The notes: generated by a model not told the origin, from the sequence alone. Shown: positions 15,176 through 24,395, numbered from the stretch's first letter. The stretch: 64,000 nucleotides of DNA from an uncultured Clostridia bacterium (GCA_944341075.1 CALVLV010000002.1:1-64000); one strand, 5' to 3'. Numbers and translations: made by a program.

Positions 15176-16502
15176 GTATTTCGGTACAGACGGATTCCGC
15201 GGCAGGGCGGGCGTGCAGCTCACAGCAGGGCACGCCTACAAGACGGGCAGGTTTTTAGGCGGCTGGTTTGCGCGCGCGGGCGGCAGGCGGTGCCGCGTTG
15301 TCATCGGCAAGGATACCCGCCGCTCTTCATATATGCTGGAATATTCCCTCGTCGCGGGGCTGACCGCCTCGGGCGCAGACGCCTACATAATGCACGTGAC
15401 TACAACGCCTTCGGTATCTTACATAACCCGCACAGACGGGTTCGACTGCGGAATAATGATATCCGCCAGCCACAACGCCTTTGCCGACAACGGTATAAAG
15501 CTTATGGGCCCCGGCGGGGAAAAGCTTGAAGACGGCGTTATAGCCGCGCTGGAAAACTATCTCGACGGGGTGGGGGAACAGTTTCCCGCCGCAAGCGGCG
15601 AAGATATCGGCCGCACCTTCGACTATGTAAGCGGCCGCAACAGGTATATAGGGCACCTTGTGTCGCTGTCCGCCTGCTCGTTCAAGGGTTACAGGGTGGG
15701 GCTGGACTGCGCAAACGGCAGCGCGTGGCAGATAGCAAAGCCTGTATTCGACGCGCTCGGCGCAAAGACCTACGTGCTCGGCTGCGAGCCGGATGGACTG
15801 AACATAAATTCAAGCGGCTCCACCCGCCCCGAAAGGCTGTGCACACTCATCAGGGAAAACGGGCTGGACTGCGGCTTTGCCTTCGACGGCGACGCCGACC
15901 GCTGCATAGCCGCCGACGAGTGCGGCAACGTGATAGACGGCGACGGCGAGCTGTACATTCTTGCAAACCGCTTAAAGGCGCAGGGCGAACTAAATGATCG
16001 CGGCATAGTTGCCACTGTAAACAGCAATTCGGGGCTGCAGGCCTGCCTTGGGCAGCGCGGCGTTCCGTGCGCCTTTACGCAGGTGGGCGACCGCTTTGTG
16101 TACAGGGAAATGTGTAATCGCGGCGCCGCCTTGGGCGGCGAAAAGTCTGGGCACATAATAATTTCAAAATACGGCGCCTCGGGCGACGGGCTGGTTACCG
16201 CCATAAAGCTGCTTGAGGCCGCTGCAGAGCGCGGCGTGGCACTCTCCTCGCTCATGCAGGGATACCGTGCCCTGCCCCAGGCCGAACTCTCCGTGCCCGT
16301 AACCGATAAGTCGGCGTTCGGCGAAGAGTTGTTGCGCAAGCTTGCGGGCGACGCCGCGGCGCGGTACGGCTGTACGCGCGTAAATGTGCGTCCCTCGGGC
16401 ACGGAACAGGTCATACGCATAATGGCCGAGGGCGAAAGCATGGCCGCCTGCGAGCGGTGCATAGCCGGCCTCGCGCGCCAAATAAAGGGGGATATGCAAT
16501 AA
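15162..16502 (+). CDS. glmM: phosphoglucosamine mutase GlmM, apparent ATA start
   Basis: Converts glucosamine-6-phosphate to glucosamine-1-phosphate. The active-site loop ISASHNAF carries the phosphoserine, FAFDGDADR binds Mg2+, and RPSGTEQVIRIM is the phosphate-binding loop. An ATG/GTG-only reading begins at GTG 15213, but this would remove the conserved N-terminal GRYFGTDGFRG, which is encoded in frame just upstream. From the in-frame stop at 15114-15116 to 15213 there is no ATG, GTG, TTG or CTG codon. ATA at 15162, six bases after GGAGG (15151-15155), gives 446 residues, the normal family length. The start is therefore inferred to be ATA, unless a base is misread. It overlaps the upstream acetyltransferase gene and ends one base before glmS. 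Confidence 0.9.
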   Translation: MKTGRYFGTDGFRGRAGVQLTAGHAYKTGRFLGGWFARAGGRRCRVVIGKDTRRSSYMLEYSLVAGLTASGADAYIMHVTTTPSVSYITRTDGFDCGIMISASHNAFADNGIKLMGPGGEKLEDGVIAALENYLDGVGEQFPAASGEDIGRTFDYVSGRNRYIGHLVSLSACSFKGYRVGLDCANGSAWQIAKPVFDALGAKTYVLGCEPDGLNINSSGSTRPERLCTLIRENGLDCGFAFDGDADRCIAADECGNVIDGDGELYILANRLKAQGELNDRGIVATVNSNSGLQACLGQRGVPCAFTQVGDRFVYREMCNRGAALGGEKSGHIIISKYGASGDGLVTAIKLLEAAAERGVALSSLMQGYRALPQAELSVPVTDKSAFGEELLRKLAGDAAARYGCTRVNVRPSGTEQVIRIMAEGESMAACERCIAGLARQIKGDMQ

Positions 16503-16503
16503 T

Positions 16504-18294
16504 ATGTGTGGAATAATCGCCTGCGCGGGGGTAAAAGACGCTGCGCGGGTGCTGTATGGCGGCCTGCAGGATCTGGAGTACCGCGGCTACGACTCGGCGG
16601 GCATTTCGGTGCTCTCGGGCGGAAAGATACATACGGTAAAGCGCGCGGGCAGAGTGGGTGCCATAGCTCAGGCCGCGGCAGGGCTTGGCGGCTCGTGCGG
16701 GATAGGCCATACCCGCTGGGCAACACACGGCAGGCCGTCTGACGCCAACGCGCACCCGCACGTGTGCGGCAGGTTTTCGGTGGTGCACAACGGCATAATA
16801 GAAAACTATGCCGAACTAAAAAAGGAGCTTGCCTGCATGGGCTGCACCTTCTTTTCCCAGACGGACAGCGAGGTGGTGCCGCAGCTGTTGGAACGGTACT
16901 ATGCCGAATATAACGACCTGAAGCAGGCCGTTCTCAGCTGCGTATCCCGCCTTAAGGGCGCGTTTGCCCTTGCCATTCTGTGCGAGGGGGAAGAGGGGTT
17001 CGTGGCGGTAAAATACCGCAACCCCATAATCGTCGGCACGGGCGGCGGCGCCGTGTATGCCGCCAGCGACATGCCCGCCCTTTCGGGCCTTGCCGAAAAC
17101 GTCGCCGTGCTCAAAGACGGCCAGATAGCCTTTGCCCGCGGCGGAAAGATATCGTTCTGCGACTTTGAAGGCGCCGCCGCAAGCCTGACCTTTTCACCGC
17201 TGCCCGCGGCAGCAAAGTCGGTGCGGCTGGGCGGCTTTCCGCACTACATGATAAAGGAGATAAACGAGATCCCTGCCGCCGTAAAAAACACCGCCGCCGC
17301 CTTCGAGGGGGAGGACGTAGCCCGTACCATAGCCCGCGCGGCAAAAAAGCGGGGCTTTACCTCCGTGATGATGTGCGGCTGCGGAACGGCCTACCACAGC
17401 GCGCTTGCCGCGGCGTATTACGGCGAGGAGCTGCTCGGAATGCCCGTCCGCGTGGAAACGGCGGGCGAATTCCGTTACAGAAAAATGGCGGTGGGCGCGG
17501 ATACGTTGTTCGTCGCCGTCAGCCAGAGCGGCGAAACGGCGGATACGGTAGAGGCCGCCCGCGCGGCAAAACAGGCGGGCGCAACGGTAGCCGCCGTCAC
17601 CAACGTGCCCTATTCGGCGCTTACGGGCGTGGCAGACTTTGTTGTGCCCGTGCGCGCGGGCACCGAAATATGCGTTGCCGCCACCAAGAGCTATTGCGGT
17701 CAGATAGCCGCGCTCGCCATGTTCTTTGCCGCGCTTAAGGGCGCGGGGGAATATCGCTCGGTGCTCTCCGCCGTAAAGGGGGCCGAGGCGCTGTGCGCAC
17801 AGACCATTTCGCGCACGGTCGCGGAGGACGTCGCCCGCGCGTGCGCCTCTTCGTCGGGCGTGTACTTCATAGGCAGGGGAATAGACTATCCCGTGGCGCT
17901 TGAAGGCAGCTTAAAGCTCAAGGAAGTGTCGTACGTCCCCGGCGAGGGCTATCCCGCGGGCGAACTCAAGCACGGCACCATAGCGCTGATAGACAGCGGA
18001 ACGCTGGCCGTGGCCGTGATAACGCAGTGCGGGCTTGCCGAAAAGACTGCCTCGGCCGTGGAGCAGATATGCGCCCGCGGCGGCAGGGCGGCGGTGGTGT
18101 GCGCCGAAGGCTGCGCCCCCGCCCATTTAAGGGAGCGCGCCGAATTCCTCATAGAGGTGCCCGCGTGCAAAAGCTGCCTTTCGCCCCTCGTTTCGGTAAT
18201 TCCGCTGCAGCTTATCGCCTACCGCACGGCGGTAATACTCGGCCGCGACCCCGATAAGCCGCGCAACCTTGCAAAGAGCGTGACCGTGGAGTAG
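16504..18294 (+). CDS. glmS: glutamine-fructose-6-phosphate aminotransferase (isomerizing) GlmS
   Basis: 596 residues, cytosolic; makes glucosamine-6-phosphate from fructose-6-phosphate and glutamine. The N-terminal class II glutamine amidotransferase domain starts MCGIIACAG, with the catalytic Cys exposed after Met removal; GHTRWATHG is also present. Two SIS sugar-isomerase domains follow (MMCGCGTAYHSA and SQSGETADT; FIGRGIDYPVALEGSLKLKE). The C terminus PDKPRNLAKSVTVE is family-typical. There is only one base between the glmM stop and this ATG, with AAGGGGGAT upstream. There is no leader long enough for a glmS ribozyme, so regulation by that route is not seen. Confidence 0.96.
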   Translation: MCGIIACAGVKDAARVLYGGLQDLEYRGYDSAGISVLSGGKIHTVKRAGRVGAIAQAAAGLGGSCGIGHTRWATHGRPSDANAHPHVCGRFSVVHNGIIENYAELKKELACMGCTFFSQTDSEVVPQLLERYYAEYNDLKQAVLSCVSRLKGAFALAILCEGEEGFVAVKYRNPIIVGTGGGAVYAASDMPALSGLAENVAVLKDGQIAFARGGKISFCDFEGAAASLTFSPLPAAAKSVRLGGFPHYMIKEINEIPAAVKNTAAAFEGEDVARTIARAAKKRGFTSVMMCGCGTAYHSALAAAYYGEELLGMPVRVETAGEFRYRKMAVGADTLFVAVSQSGETADTVEAARAAKQAGATVAAVTNVPYSALTGVADFVVPVRAGTEICVAATKSYCGQIAALAMFFAALKGAGEYRSVLSAVKGAEALCAQTISRTVAEDVARACASSSGVYFIGRGIDYPVALEGSLKLKEVSYVPGEGYPAGELKHGTIALIDSGTLAVAVITQCGLAEKTASAVEQICARGGRAAVVCAEGCAPAHLRERAEFLIEVPACKSCLSPLVSVIPLQLIAYRTAVILGRDPDKPRNLAKSVTVE

Positions 18295-18352
18295 GCGCTG
18301 CCGCCGCTGTCTGTATGTTTCCGCCCGCCGTGTTGTTATATTTTGTATGTTT

Positions 18353-18390
18353 CCGCCCGCCGCGCCCTGAACACGGGGCGCGGCGGGCGG
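18353..18390 (+). terminator. hairpin terminator after glmS
   Basis: A 15-bp G/C stem (18353-18367 with 18376-18390) followed by GTGGCTTTTA. The T-run is short, so efficiency is uncertain. The rest of 18295-18502 contains repeated CCGCCCGCCG words but no gene. Confidence 0.6.
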
Positions 18391-18502
18391 GTGGCTTTTA
18401 AATTCAGACAGATTTTATCGCGGGCATATATAATTTTGTCCAAATAAGAGGGTGTCGCCATGAACGGGGCATTTTCCGCCCTGTTTTGCCGCCCGTCCGC
18501 TA

Positions 18503-18531
18503 TTGACATAACGCGTTTTATAGCTTATAAT
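18503..18531 (+). promoter_or_regulatory. consensus promoter of galE
   Basis: TTGACA (18503-18508), exactly 17 bases, TATAAT (18526-18531). This is a full sigma-A consensus. The leader to the galE start is about 100 bases. Confidence 0.9.
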
Positions 18532-18639
18532 TGATATGGCTTATATCAAATTGCCGCCGCGCAATAGCTCGGCTTGCCGGCAATGTTTTTGCGGCGTGCG
18601 CGGCGCACATACGGCGCGGCAAATAAAAGGAGGCAGAAT

Positions 18640-19656
18640 TTGGAAAATATTCTTGTTACGGGCGGAGCGGGCTATATAGGCAGCCACACCGTCGTGGAGC
18701 TTCTTCAAAGCGGATACGGTGTGGTAGTTGTGGACAACCTTTGCAACTCCAACGAAGAGAGCCTTGCCCGCGTGCAGAAGATCACGGGTAAAAAACCTGT
18801 GTTCTACAACGCCGACGTGCGCGACCGCGCGGCAATGGAAAAGATTTTTACCGAAAATAAAATAGACTTCGTAATTCACTTTGCAGGGCTGAAGGCCGTG
18901 GGCGAAAGCTGTGTAAAGCCCATAGAATACTACGATAACAACCTGTGCGGCACGCTGGTACTGCTTGAGGTGATGCGCGCGCACGGCTGCAAAAAGATAG
19001 TTTTCTCATCGTCCGCAACCGTATACGGCACGCCCGAAAGGCTGCCGCTGGACGAAACCTGTCGCACGGGCGGGACTACCAACCCCTACGGCACAAGCAA
19101 GTACTTCCAGGAGATAATGTTAAACGACGTGTACAAGGCCGACAGCGAGTGGACTGTGGTGCTGCTGCGCTACTTCAACCCCGTCGGCGCGCACGAAAGC
19201 GGCCTTATAGGCGAAGACCCCCGCGGCATACCCAACAACCTTACGCCCTATATTGCCAAGGTTGCCATAGGCGAGCTGAAGGAAGTGGGCGTGTTCGGCA
19301 ACGATTACCCCACCCCGGACGGCACCGGCGTGCGCGACTATATACACGTGGTAGACCTTGCCAAGGGCCATGTTGCCGCAATTTCCCACTGCAAAAACAG
19401 CGGCGTGTATGTGTATAACCTGGGCACGGGTGTGGGCTACAGCGTGCTGGACGTAATTCACGCTTACGAAAAGGCGTGCGGCCACCCCATACCCTATTCG
19501 ATAAAGCCCCGCCGCCCCGGCGACATTGCCGCCTGCTATGCAGACGCCTCAAAGGCGGAACGCGAGCTCGGCTGGAAGGCGCGCTACGGCATAGACGAAA
19601 TGTGCGCCTCCTCATGGAACTGGCAGAAAAATAATCCCAAAGGGTACGAAAAGTAA
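18640..19656 (+). CDS. galE: UDP-glucose 4-epimerase GalE
   Basis: 338-residue extended short-chain dehydrogenase interconverting UDP-glucose and UDP-galactose. NAD+ site [11 protein letters not shown], catalytic Ser in FSSSATVYG, and the YGTSKYFQE Tyr-Lys pair are visible, as is the GalE-typical [15 protein letters not shown]. The start is TTG at 18640: AGGAGG lies seven bases upstream and the next residues [13 protein letters not shown] are the normal N terminus. A longer frame from 18574 would overlap the promoter leader and lacks a binding site. It stands alone, far from galT/galK/galM at 55-59 kb, and may also serve surface-polymer synthesis. Confidence 0.95.
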   Translation: MENILVTGGAGYIGSHTVVELLQSGYGVVVVDNLCNSNEESLARVQKITGKKPVFYNADVRDRAAMEKIFTENKIDFVIHFAGLKAVGESCVKPIEYYDNNLCGTLVLLEVMRAHGCKKIVFSSSATVYGTPERLPLDETCRTGGTTNPYGTSKYFQEIMLNDVYKADSEWTVVLLRYFNPVGAHESGLIGEDPRGIPNNLTPYIAKVAIGELKEVGVFGNDYPTPDGTGVRDYIHVVDLAKGHVAAISHCKNSGVYVYNLGTGVGYSVLDVIHAYEKACGHPIPYSIKPRRPGDIAACYADASKAERELGWKARYGIDEMCASSWNWQKNNPKGYEK

Positions 19657-19705
19657 ATAACCGCCACGGCGTTACGGGCGTGGCGGCTGTATCGGTTGCC
19701 TGTAA

Positions 19706-19743
19706 AGCGCCCCGCAAATTTTGCCTTTGCGGGGCGCTGTTTA
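19706..19743 (+). terminator. terminator after galE
   Basis: A 13-bp stem (19706-19718 with 19726-19738), seven-base loop, then GTTT. It directly precedes the Pho-box promoter region. Confidence 0.75.
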
Positions 19744-19835
19744 CAACTTTGTTACATAAAATTTGTATTTTGCCTGAAAATTTTACAATTTTATTACAAT
19801 TTTGTGAAGATTATATTACAGTCAGCTGGTACAAT
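19741..19835 (+). promoter_or_regulatory. Pho-box promoter of the Na/Pi cotransporter
   Basis: Direct repeats TTACAA (19783), TTACAA (19794), TGAAGA (19805) and TTACAG (19816) are spaced exactly 11 bases. A -10 box TACAAT follows at 19830-19835. Two more TTACAA/T words 11 bases apart lie at 19741 and 19752. Direct repeats of this period are how PhoB/PhoP response regulators bind, replacing the -35 box. The same layout precedes pstS at 25201. AAAGGAG precedes the ATG at 19865. Confidence 0.8.
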
Positions 19836-19864
19836 AGATATAGCATCAAAGGAGAAAAAACTAA

Positions 19865-21526
19865 ATGGATTTTGATCTGACCAAGCTGAGCACGGCCAAC
19901 AGCGTAATTTTGCTGCTGGTGGGCCTCGGTGTATTTTTGCTCGGCTTCAAGTTTCTCGGCGACAGTATAGAAAAGCTGTCTGCAAGCAAGCTCCGCGCGC
20001 TGTTCAACAAGGCGGCGGGCAACCGCTTTGCCGGCGTGGGCATAGGTGCCCTTGCTACGGCAATAGTGCAGTCGTCCTCCGTAACAACGGTAATGGTGGT
20101 GGGCTTTGTAAACGCCGGCGTAATGACGCTTACTCAGGCCGCCGCAGTTATAATGGGCGCCAACATAGGCACCACCATAACGGGCTGGCTTGTGTGGCTG
20201 AATGACTTCAACGTCATGATGTATGCCATGCTGCTCACGCTCGTAGGCCTTATCATGACCATGGTCACAAAAAACAACAAGGTGACAACGGCGGGCACGC
20301 TCGTTGCCTCGCTCGGTCTTGTTTTTGTCGGCCTTGAAATAATGTCCGGTTCAATGGCGGGCTTTGCCGAAACCGAAGGCGTGCAGGATGTTCTTGAAAG
20401 CGTCACCAACCCCATTCTGCTGCTGCTTCTGGGCGCGGGAATTACTGCCGTGGTGCAGTCTTCCAGCGCGGTCACGTCTGTGCTCATAGTTATGGCGCAG
20501 AACGGCCTTCTGGTCGGCGGCGGCGGGAACGGCATACTGTTCGTTATAATGGGCACCAACATAGGCACGTGTATTACGGCTGTGCTCTCTTCTTTCGGCG
20601 CAAATACCAACGCCAAGCGCGCCTGCCTGTATCACCTTCTGTTCAATGTTATAGGTTCGTTGATCTTCCTTCCCATAATGTGGGCGTGGGACGGCTTTTA
20701 CGAAGATGTGCTGTATGCGTGGTTCCAGAAGGACAGCACCTGCATAACGTTCTTCCATACAATGTTCAACGTCATCTGCACCTGCCTGTATCTGCCGTTT
20801 ATAAAATATCTTGTAAAGCTCGCCGAAGTTATCATTCCCGACAGAAAGAACAAGGCAAAGCGCAAAGAGGGCGAAGGATTTATGGATAAGCGCCTTCTCG
20901 TCACCCCTTCGCTTGCGCTCGGCCAGCTTGTAAAGCAGACCACATATATGGCGGGCGTTGCCATGAAGAGCCTTAACGCCGCAGTCGCGGGCTTTATAGC
21001 CAAGGACGACAGCAAGTACGACGTGATCGACCGCGACATAAAAAAGGTTGAAGAACTCTCCGGCGAAATTACAGGGTACCTTCTGGAAGTTTCGGCAAAG
21101 GATATTTCGCTCAACGATGAAAAGCTGGTCAACAACCTTCACCGCGACAACACCGATATAGTGCGCATCGCCGATATTGCCGACAACATAGTCGGCTACA
21201 CAAAAAAGGTAATAGAGGAAACGCTGAACTTCTCCGACGTAGTCAAGCGCGATCTGCAGATGCTCATGAAACTGCTGAACGAGCAGTATGAACTTGTAGT
21301 TCAGATAGTTGAAAATAACGATATAATTAAACTGAAGCAGTCCGACGAGATAGAGGAAGAGGTGGACAAGACCAAAAAGAGGCTTTTGGACGAGCATATC
21401 CAGCGCATGGCGCGCGGGGAATGCAATGCCGAAAACAACAGCCTTTTCGTAAGCCTTGTTTCCAACCTTGAAAGGGTGGGCGACCACCTCAGCCTTATGG
21501 CACATTCGGTAGAGGATGTCGCCTGA
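19865..21526 (+). CDS. Na+/phosphate cotransporter family protein with C-terminal PhoU domain
   Basis: 553 residues. The first ~310 form a NptA/NaPi-II type membrane domain with two inverted-repeat QSSS motifs (IVQSSSVTTVMVVG and VVQSSSAVTSVLIV) and two GTNIGT-like segments, moving phosphate with Na+ in or out of the cell. From about residue 340 the protein is helical and cytosolic with PhoU-like features (three-helix bundles rich in E/K and ending SNLERVGDHLSLMAHSVEDVA). No separate phoU gene is seen in the window, so this tail may do the PhoU signalling job (inference). It is followed after 59 bases by a PhoB-like regulator. Confidence 0.92.
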   Translation: MDFDLTKLSTANSVILLLVGLGVFLLGFKFLGDSIEKLSASKLRALFNKAAGNRFAGVGIGALATAIVQSSSVTTVMVVGFVNAGVMTLTQAAAVIMGANIGTTITGWLVWLNDFNVMMYAMLLTLVGLIMTMVTKNNKVTTAGTLVASLGLVFVGLEIMSGSMAGFAETEGVQDVLESVTNPILLLLLGAGITAVVQSSSAVTSVLIVMAQNGLLVGGGGNGILFVIMGTNIGTCITAVLSSFGANTNAKRACLYHLLFNVIGSLIFLPIMWAWDGFYEDVLYAWFQKDSTCITFFHTMFNVICTCLYLPFIKYLVKLAEVIIPDRKNKAKRKEGEGFMDKRLLVTPSLALGQLVKQTTYMAGVAMKSLNAAVAGFIAKDDSKYDVIDRDIKKVEELSGEITGYLLEVSAKDISLNDEKLVNNLHRDNTDIVRIADIADNIVGYTKKVIEETLNFSDVVKRDLQMLMKLLNEQYELVVQIVENNDIIKLKQSDEIEEEVDKTKKRLLDEHIQRMARGECNAENNSLFVSLVSNLERVGDHLSLMAHSVEDVA

Positions 21527-21585
21527 AGCCAACCACATGTCTCTCCGCCGTAAGGCGCTCTGTCGGCTGCGCGAGGGTGCAATAA

Positions 21586-22236
21586 ATGAACGGAACAGTT
21601 TTTGCCCTTGAAGACGACGCAAGCATAAGCGGGCTTATAAAAGTCGCGCTGGAAATGAACGGCACCACCTTCGAGGCATATTCAAACATCAAAGATTTTA
21701 CCGCCGCGATAGAAAAATCGCAGCCCGACGTTGCCCTTTTGGATATAATGCTCCCCGACGGCAGCGGGCTTGACGTGCTTAAAACCGTAAAGTCGCGCTT
21801 TCCGCAGGTTTCGTGCATAATGCTCTCTGCCCTCTCCAAGGAGGAGGACAAGGTCAACGGGCTCAATCTCGGCGCCGACGACTATATCGCCAAGCCCTTT
21901 TCCGTGCTTGAGCTCACCGCCCGCGTAAACGCTGCGCTCCGCCGCAAAAAGCGCACCGACGAGGTGACTATCGGCGGCCTCACGCTCAATTGCGAGACTA
22001 TGGAAGTCACCCTCAACGGCGAAAGGCTTGAGTTGAATAAAAAGGAATACGCCCTTTTAAAATACTTTATGCAGCATGCCGGCAAGGTGCTCCCGCGCGA
22101 CGTCATCCTCTTAGAGGTATGGGGGTACGAGCAGGGCGAAACGCGCACGCTGGATAATCACATCTCCCGCCTGCGCAAAATGGGTATAACCAACCTTGAA
22201 ACGGTGTTCGGCGTTGGGTACAGATTAACGGTGTGA
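21586..22236 (+). CDS. OmpR/PhoB-family response regulator (phosphate regulon candidate)
   Basis: 216-residue DNA-binding regulator. The receiver domain has the acidic pair EDD (residues 9-11), phospho-acceptor Asp53 in LLDIMLPDGSG, and the switch Lys in DDYIAKPFSVLEL. The winged-helix effector (TLNGERLELNKKEYALLKYF, GKVLPRDVILLEVWGY, RTLDNHISRLRKK-like) binds tandem direct repeats, which fits the 11-bp Pho boxes at 19.8 and 25.2 kb. It lies just after the Na/Pi cotransporter and before a PhoR-like kinase, so a PhoB/PhoP role is inferred from context. GAGGG precedes the ATG. Confidence 0.9.
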   Translation: MNGTVFALEDDASISGLIKVALEMNGTTFEAYSNIKDFTAAIEKSQPDVALLDIMLPDGSGLDVLKTVKSRFPQVSCIMLSALSKEEDKVNGLNLGADDYIAKPFSVLELTARVNAALRRKKRTDEVTIGGLTLNCETMEVTLNGERLELNKKEYALLKYFMQHAGKVLPRDVILLEVWGYEQGETRTLDNHISRLRKMGITNLETVFGVGYRLTV

Positions 22237-22241
22237 CGCCC

Positions 22242-22740
22242 TCACGAATTTTTCGGTCGGGCCGCGCCAGAAAAATTTCGTGAATTTCAGGGGCGCCGCC
22301 CCTCTTTGCGCAATCTTAAGTGCCCTCAATTATATAATTGCGCAAATTCACCCTGCTCAGGCGCAGGTATGCGCAAATTGGGACGAGCGGCACACGAACA
22401 GCGGACACCCGCTGTTCGTGTGCCGCGGAGAGACCGCAACATGTCGAGCGTTAGCGTGAGGCGTTGCGGAGCCGACCAACGAGGCACGAGGCGACCGCGC
22501 TTAACGGCGAACTAAATTCGCCTTGCGCACATAATTTATTTTAGAAAAATCTTTCCTTAATCGTGCCTCCCTTGCCAAAGGGAGGTGGTATATTCGAACT
22601 TGTGAGAATATACCGGTGGGATTTTTAATCCCCCTTTTACTTTCCTCCTTAGTAAGGGGGACTTGTCCGCATTAAAGGCTCCTTTGTGTAAATGGAGCTG
22701 GCTTGCGGGAGCGCAAGCGAAAGCAAGACTGAGGGATTGT
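22242..22740. repeat. composite hairpin-rich intergenic element (copy 2)
   Basis: About 500 bases inserted between the response regulator and its kinase. It has the same module order as copy 1: TCACGAA..TTCGTGA hairpin (22242-22283), a GCGCAAATT hairpin module (about 22310-22380), an 18-bp stem around ACAC (22387-22404 with 22409-22426), the GCAAC..GTTGC block, the GGCGAA..TTCGCC module near 22504, the 67-base block 22558-22624 identical to 5846-5912, and a terminal GGAGCTGG..ACTGAGGGATTG module ending near 22740. No protein is encoded. 22741-22915 is unremarkable except for a TATAGT just before the kinase start. Confidence 0.85.
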
Positions 22741-22915
22741 TACTGCAATATAGTCTCCCTTAATAAAAAACAAACAGAATAAACCTGATAAATACTTAAG
22801 GCGCTGCCGCGCCGTGCGCGCAAGCGGGCAGCGGCGGCGCTCAAATTTTTCAAAAAAACCCAGTGCGGGCAAAATATTTAAAATTTTGCGCGCGCGGGCG
22901 CTATAGTGTATCTTT

Positions 22916-24271
22916 ATGAAATTAAGAATCCTCTGTGTTTCCGTACTTATAACGTTCGTGGGCATACTCGCCTATTCGTTCGTGTCAACGGAACTGTTTT
23001 ACGACTCAACTTTAAGCGGCAAAAACGATACGCTTGCCGTGTATATGAACATGTTCGACGAAGGCGCGTATTCCGCCCTTGACGAGGGTGCCGCCGCAGA
23101 CTTTTCGCAAAAGCTTAACGGCGCGCGCATAACCTTTATCGACGCCGAGGGCAACGTGCTTGCCGACAGCGAAGATATCGAGATAGACGAAAACCACCTC
23201 GGCCGCGAAGAGGTGGAGGAGGCCGCAGAAGAGGGCGAGGGCTTTGCCGTAAGGCGCAGCAATACCATGGGCATAGACTATGCCTATTACTGCCGCAGCT
23301 TTACGCAAAACGGCGCCACGTTCTATGTGCGCATAGCCGAACAGGTCGCAAGCGAGTGGGCGCTGTTCGCCGACTTTTTGCCCACCGTTATCATATACCT
23401 GATAATCGACCTGCTCGCCTGCATACTGTTTACCTATGTGGCAACGTACTTTATTCTGCGCCCCGTTGAAAACCTCACCCGCCAGGCGGCGCTGTCAAAG
23501 ACTATAGAAACGCGCTTTGCCGAACTCAAGCCCATAGCCGAGGTGCTCAACGAACGCAACAGGGATATCGAAAAAAAGATGAACGAGATCAAAGAGGAAA
23601 AGGAGCTTGTGGAAAAAGCCCAGAATTCAAAAAACGAGTTTATCTCAAACATCACTCACGAAATGAACACGCCGCTCACCTCAATAAAGGGGTATGCCGA
23701 GCTGCTTGCCTCGGGAATGATGACTGAAGAGCAGCAAAAGGCGGCGTATAAAACCATTTTAAAGCAGAGCGAGCGGCTTACAAACCTTATAGCGTGCATA
23801 ATCAACTATAACGAAATAGACAACAGCGACGTACAGGCGTGCGAAGTTGACCTTTCAAAACTGGCAAAGGAGATGCTTGCCGTAGTAAAACCCGAAGCCG
23901 ATAAGCGCAAAGTTACGCTTATAGACGACATATCGGATAACGTGATAGTGCAGAGCACGCACGAGCGCATGAGCGAAATGGTGGGCAACCTCATCCGCAA
24001 CGCCATACGCTACAATAAGGAGGGCGGCAGCGTAAAAGTGACGCTGAATATCGACCGCTTCGAGGTGGCCGATACGGGCATAGGCATCTCTGAAGAAAAC
24101 CTTGGCAAGGTGTTCAGCAGGTTTTTCACCGTAGATAAATCGCACAGCGGCAAAAACGGCGGGTTCGGCCTGGGGCTTGCAATGGTAAAAAAGATCTGCC
24201 AGCGCGAAGGCTGGACTATCTCTGTAAAGAGCAAAGAGGGCGAAGGCTCTGTATTTACCGTAAAATTTTAA
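22916..24271 (+). CDS. PhoR-like sensor histidine kinase
   Basis: 451-residue membrane kinase. TM1 is at about residues 5-25, an extracytoplasmic sensor loop at about 26-153, TM2 at about 155-180 and a HAMP-like segment follows. The dimerisation domain has His248 in FISNITHEMNTPLTSIKGY. The ATPase domain has LIRNAIRYN, VADTGIGIS and GGFGLGLAMVKKI. It probably phosphorylates the PhoB-like regulator 680 bases upstream; the pair is split by the composite repeat. There is no clear ribosome binding site; TATAGT ends nine bases before the ATG, so a leaderless transcript is conceivable. The phosphate role is inferred from the neighbours. Confidence 0.88.
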   Translation: MKLRILCVSVLITFVGILAYSFVSTELFYDSTLSGKNDTLAVYMNMFDEGAYSALDEGAAADFSQKLNGARITFIDAEGNVLADSEDIEIDENHLGREEVEEAAEEGEGFAVRRSNTMGIDYAYYCRSFTQNGATFYVRIAEQVASEWALFADFLPTVIIYLIIDLLACILFTYVATYFILRPVENLTRQAALSKTIETRFAELKPIAEVLNERNRDIEKKMNEIKEEKELVEKAQNSKNEFISNITHEMNTPLTSIKGYAELLASGMMTEEQQKAAYKTILKQSERLTNLIACIINYNEIDNSDVQACEVDLSKLAKEMLAVVKPEADKRKVTLIDDISDNVIVQSTHERMSEMVGNLIRNAIRYNKEGGSVKVTLNIDRFEVADTGIGISEENLGKVFSRFFTVDKSHSGKNGGFGLGLAMVKKICQREGWTISVKSKEGEGSVFTVKF

Positions 24272-24344
24272 AATATTTTAAAAATTTATTGCAAAATTTA
24301 TTATTTTTTGCTGTTAAAAAAATTAATTTTCTTATTGATATTTT

Positions 24345-24390
24345 TGCCGCCTGCGGCTGTGGTTTCCCCGCGCCGCAGGCGGCATTTTTT
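24345..24390 (+). terminator. rho-independent terminator after the kinase
   Basis: A 13-bp stem (24345-24357 with 24372-24384), 14-base loop and a six-T run. A/T-rich sequence precedes it. Confidence 0.88.
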
Positions 24391-24395
24391 GTGCT

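Noticed and set aside
15213..16502. glmM as a truncated gene starting at GTG 15213
   Set aside because: The missing N-terminal motif is encoded immediately upstream in frame behind a good ribosome binding site; an ATA start explains the data better than truncation.
15770..16726. 318-codon minus-strand frame over glmM/glmS
   Set aside because: Overlaps two essential, clearly recognised genes; rich in Arg/Pro/Ser as expected for antisense of G/C-rich codons.
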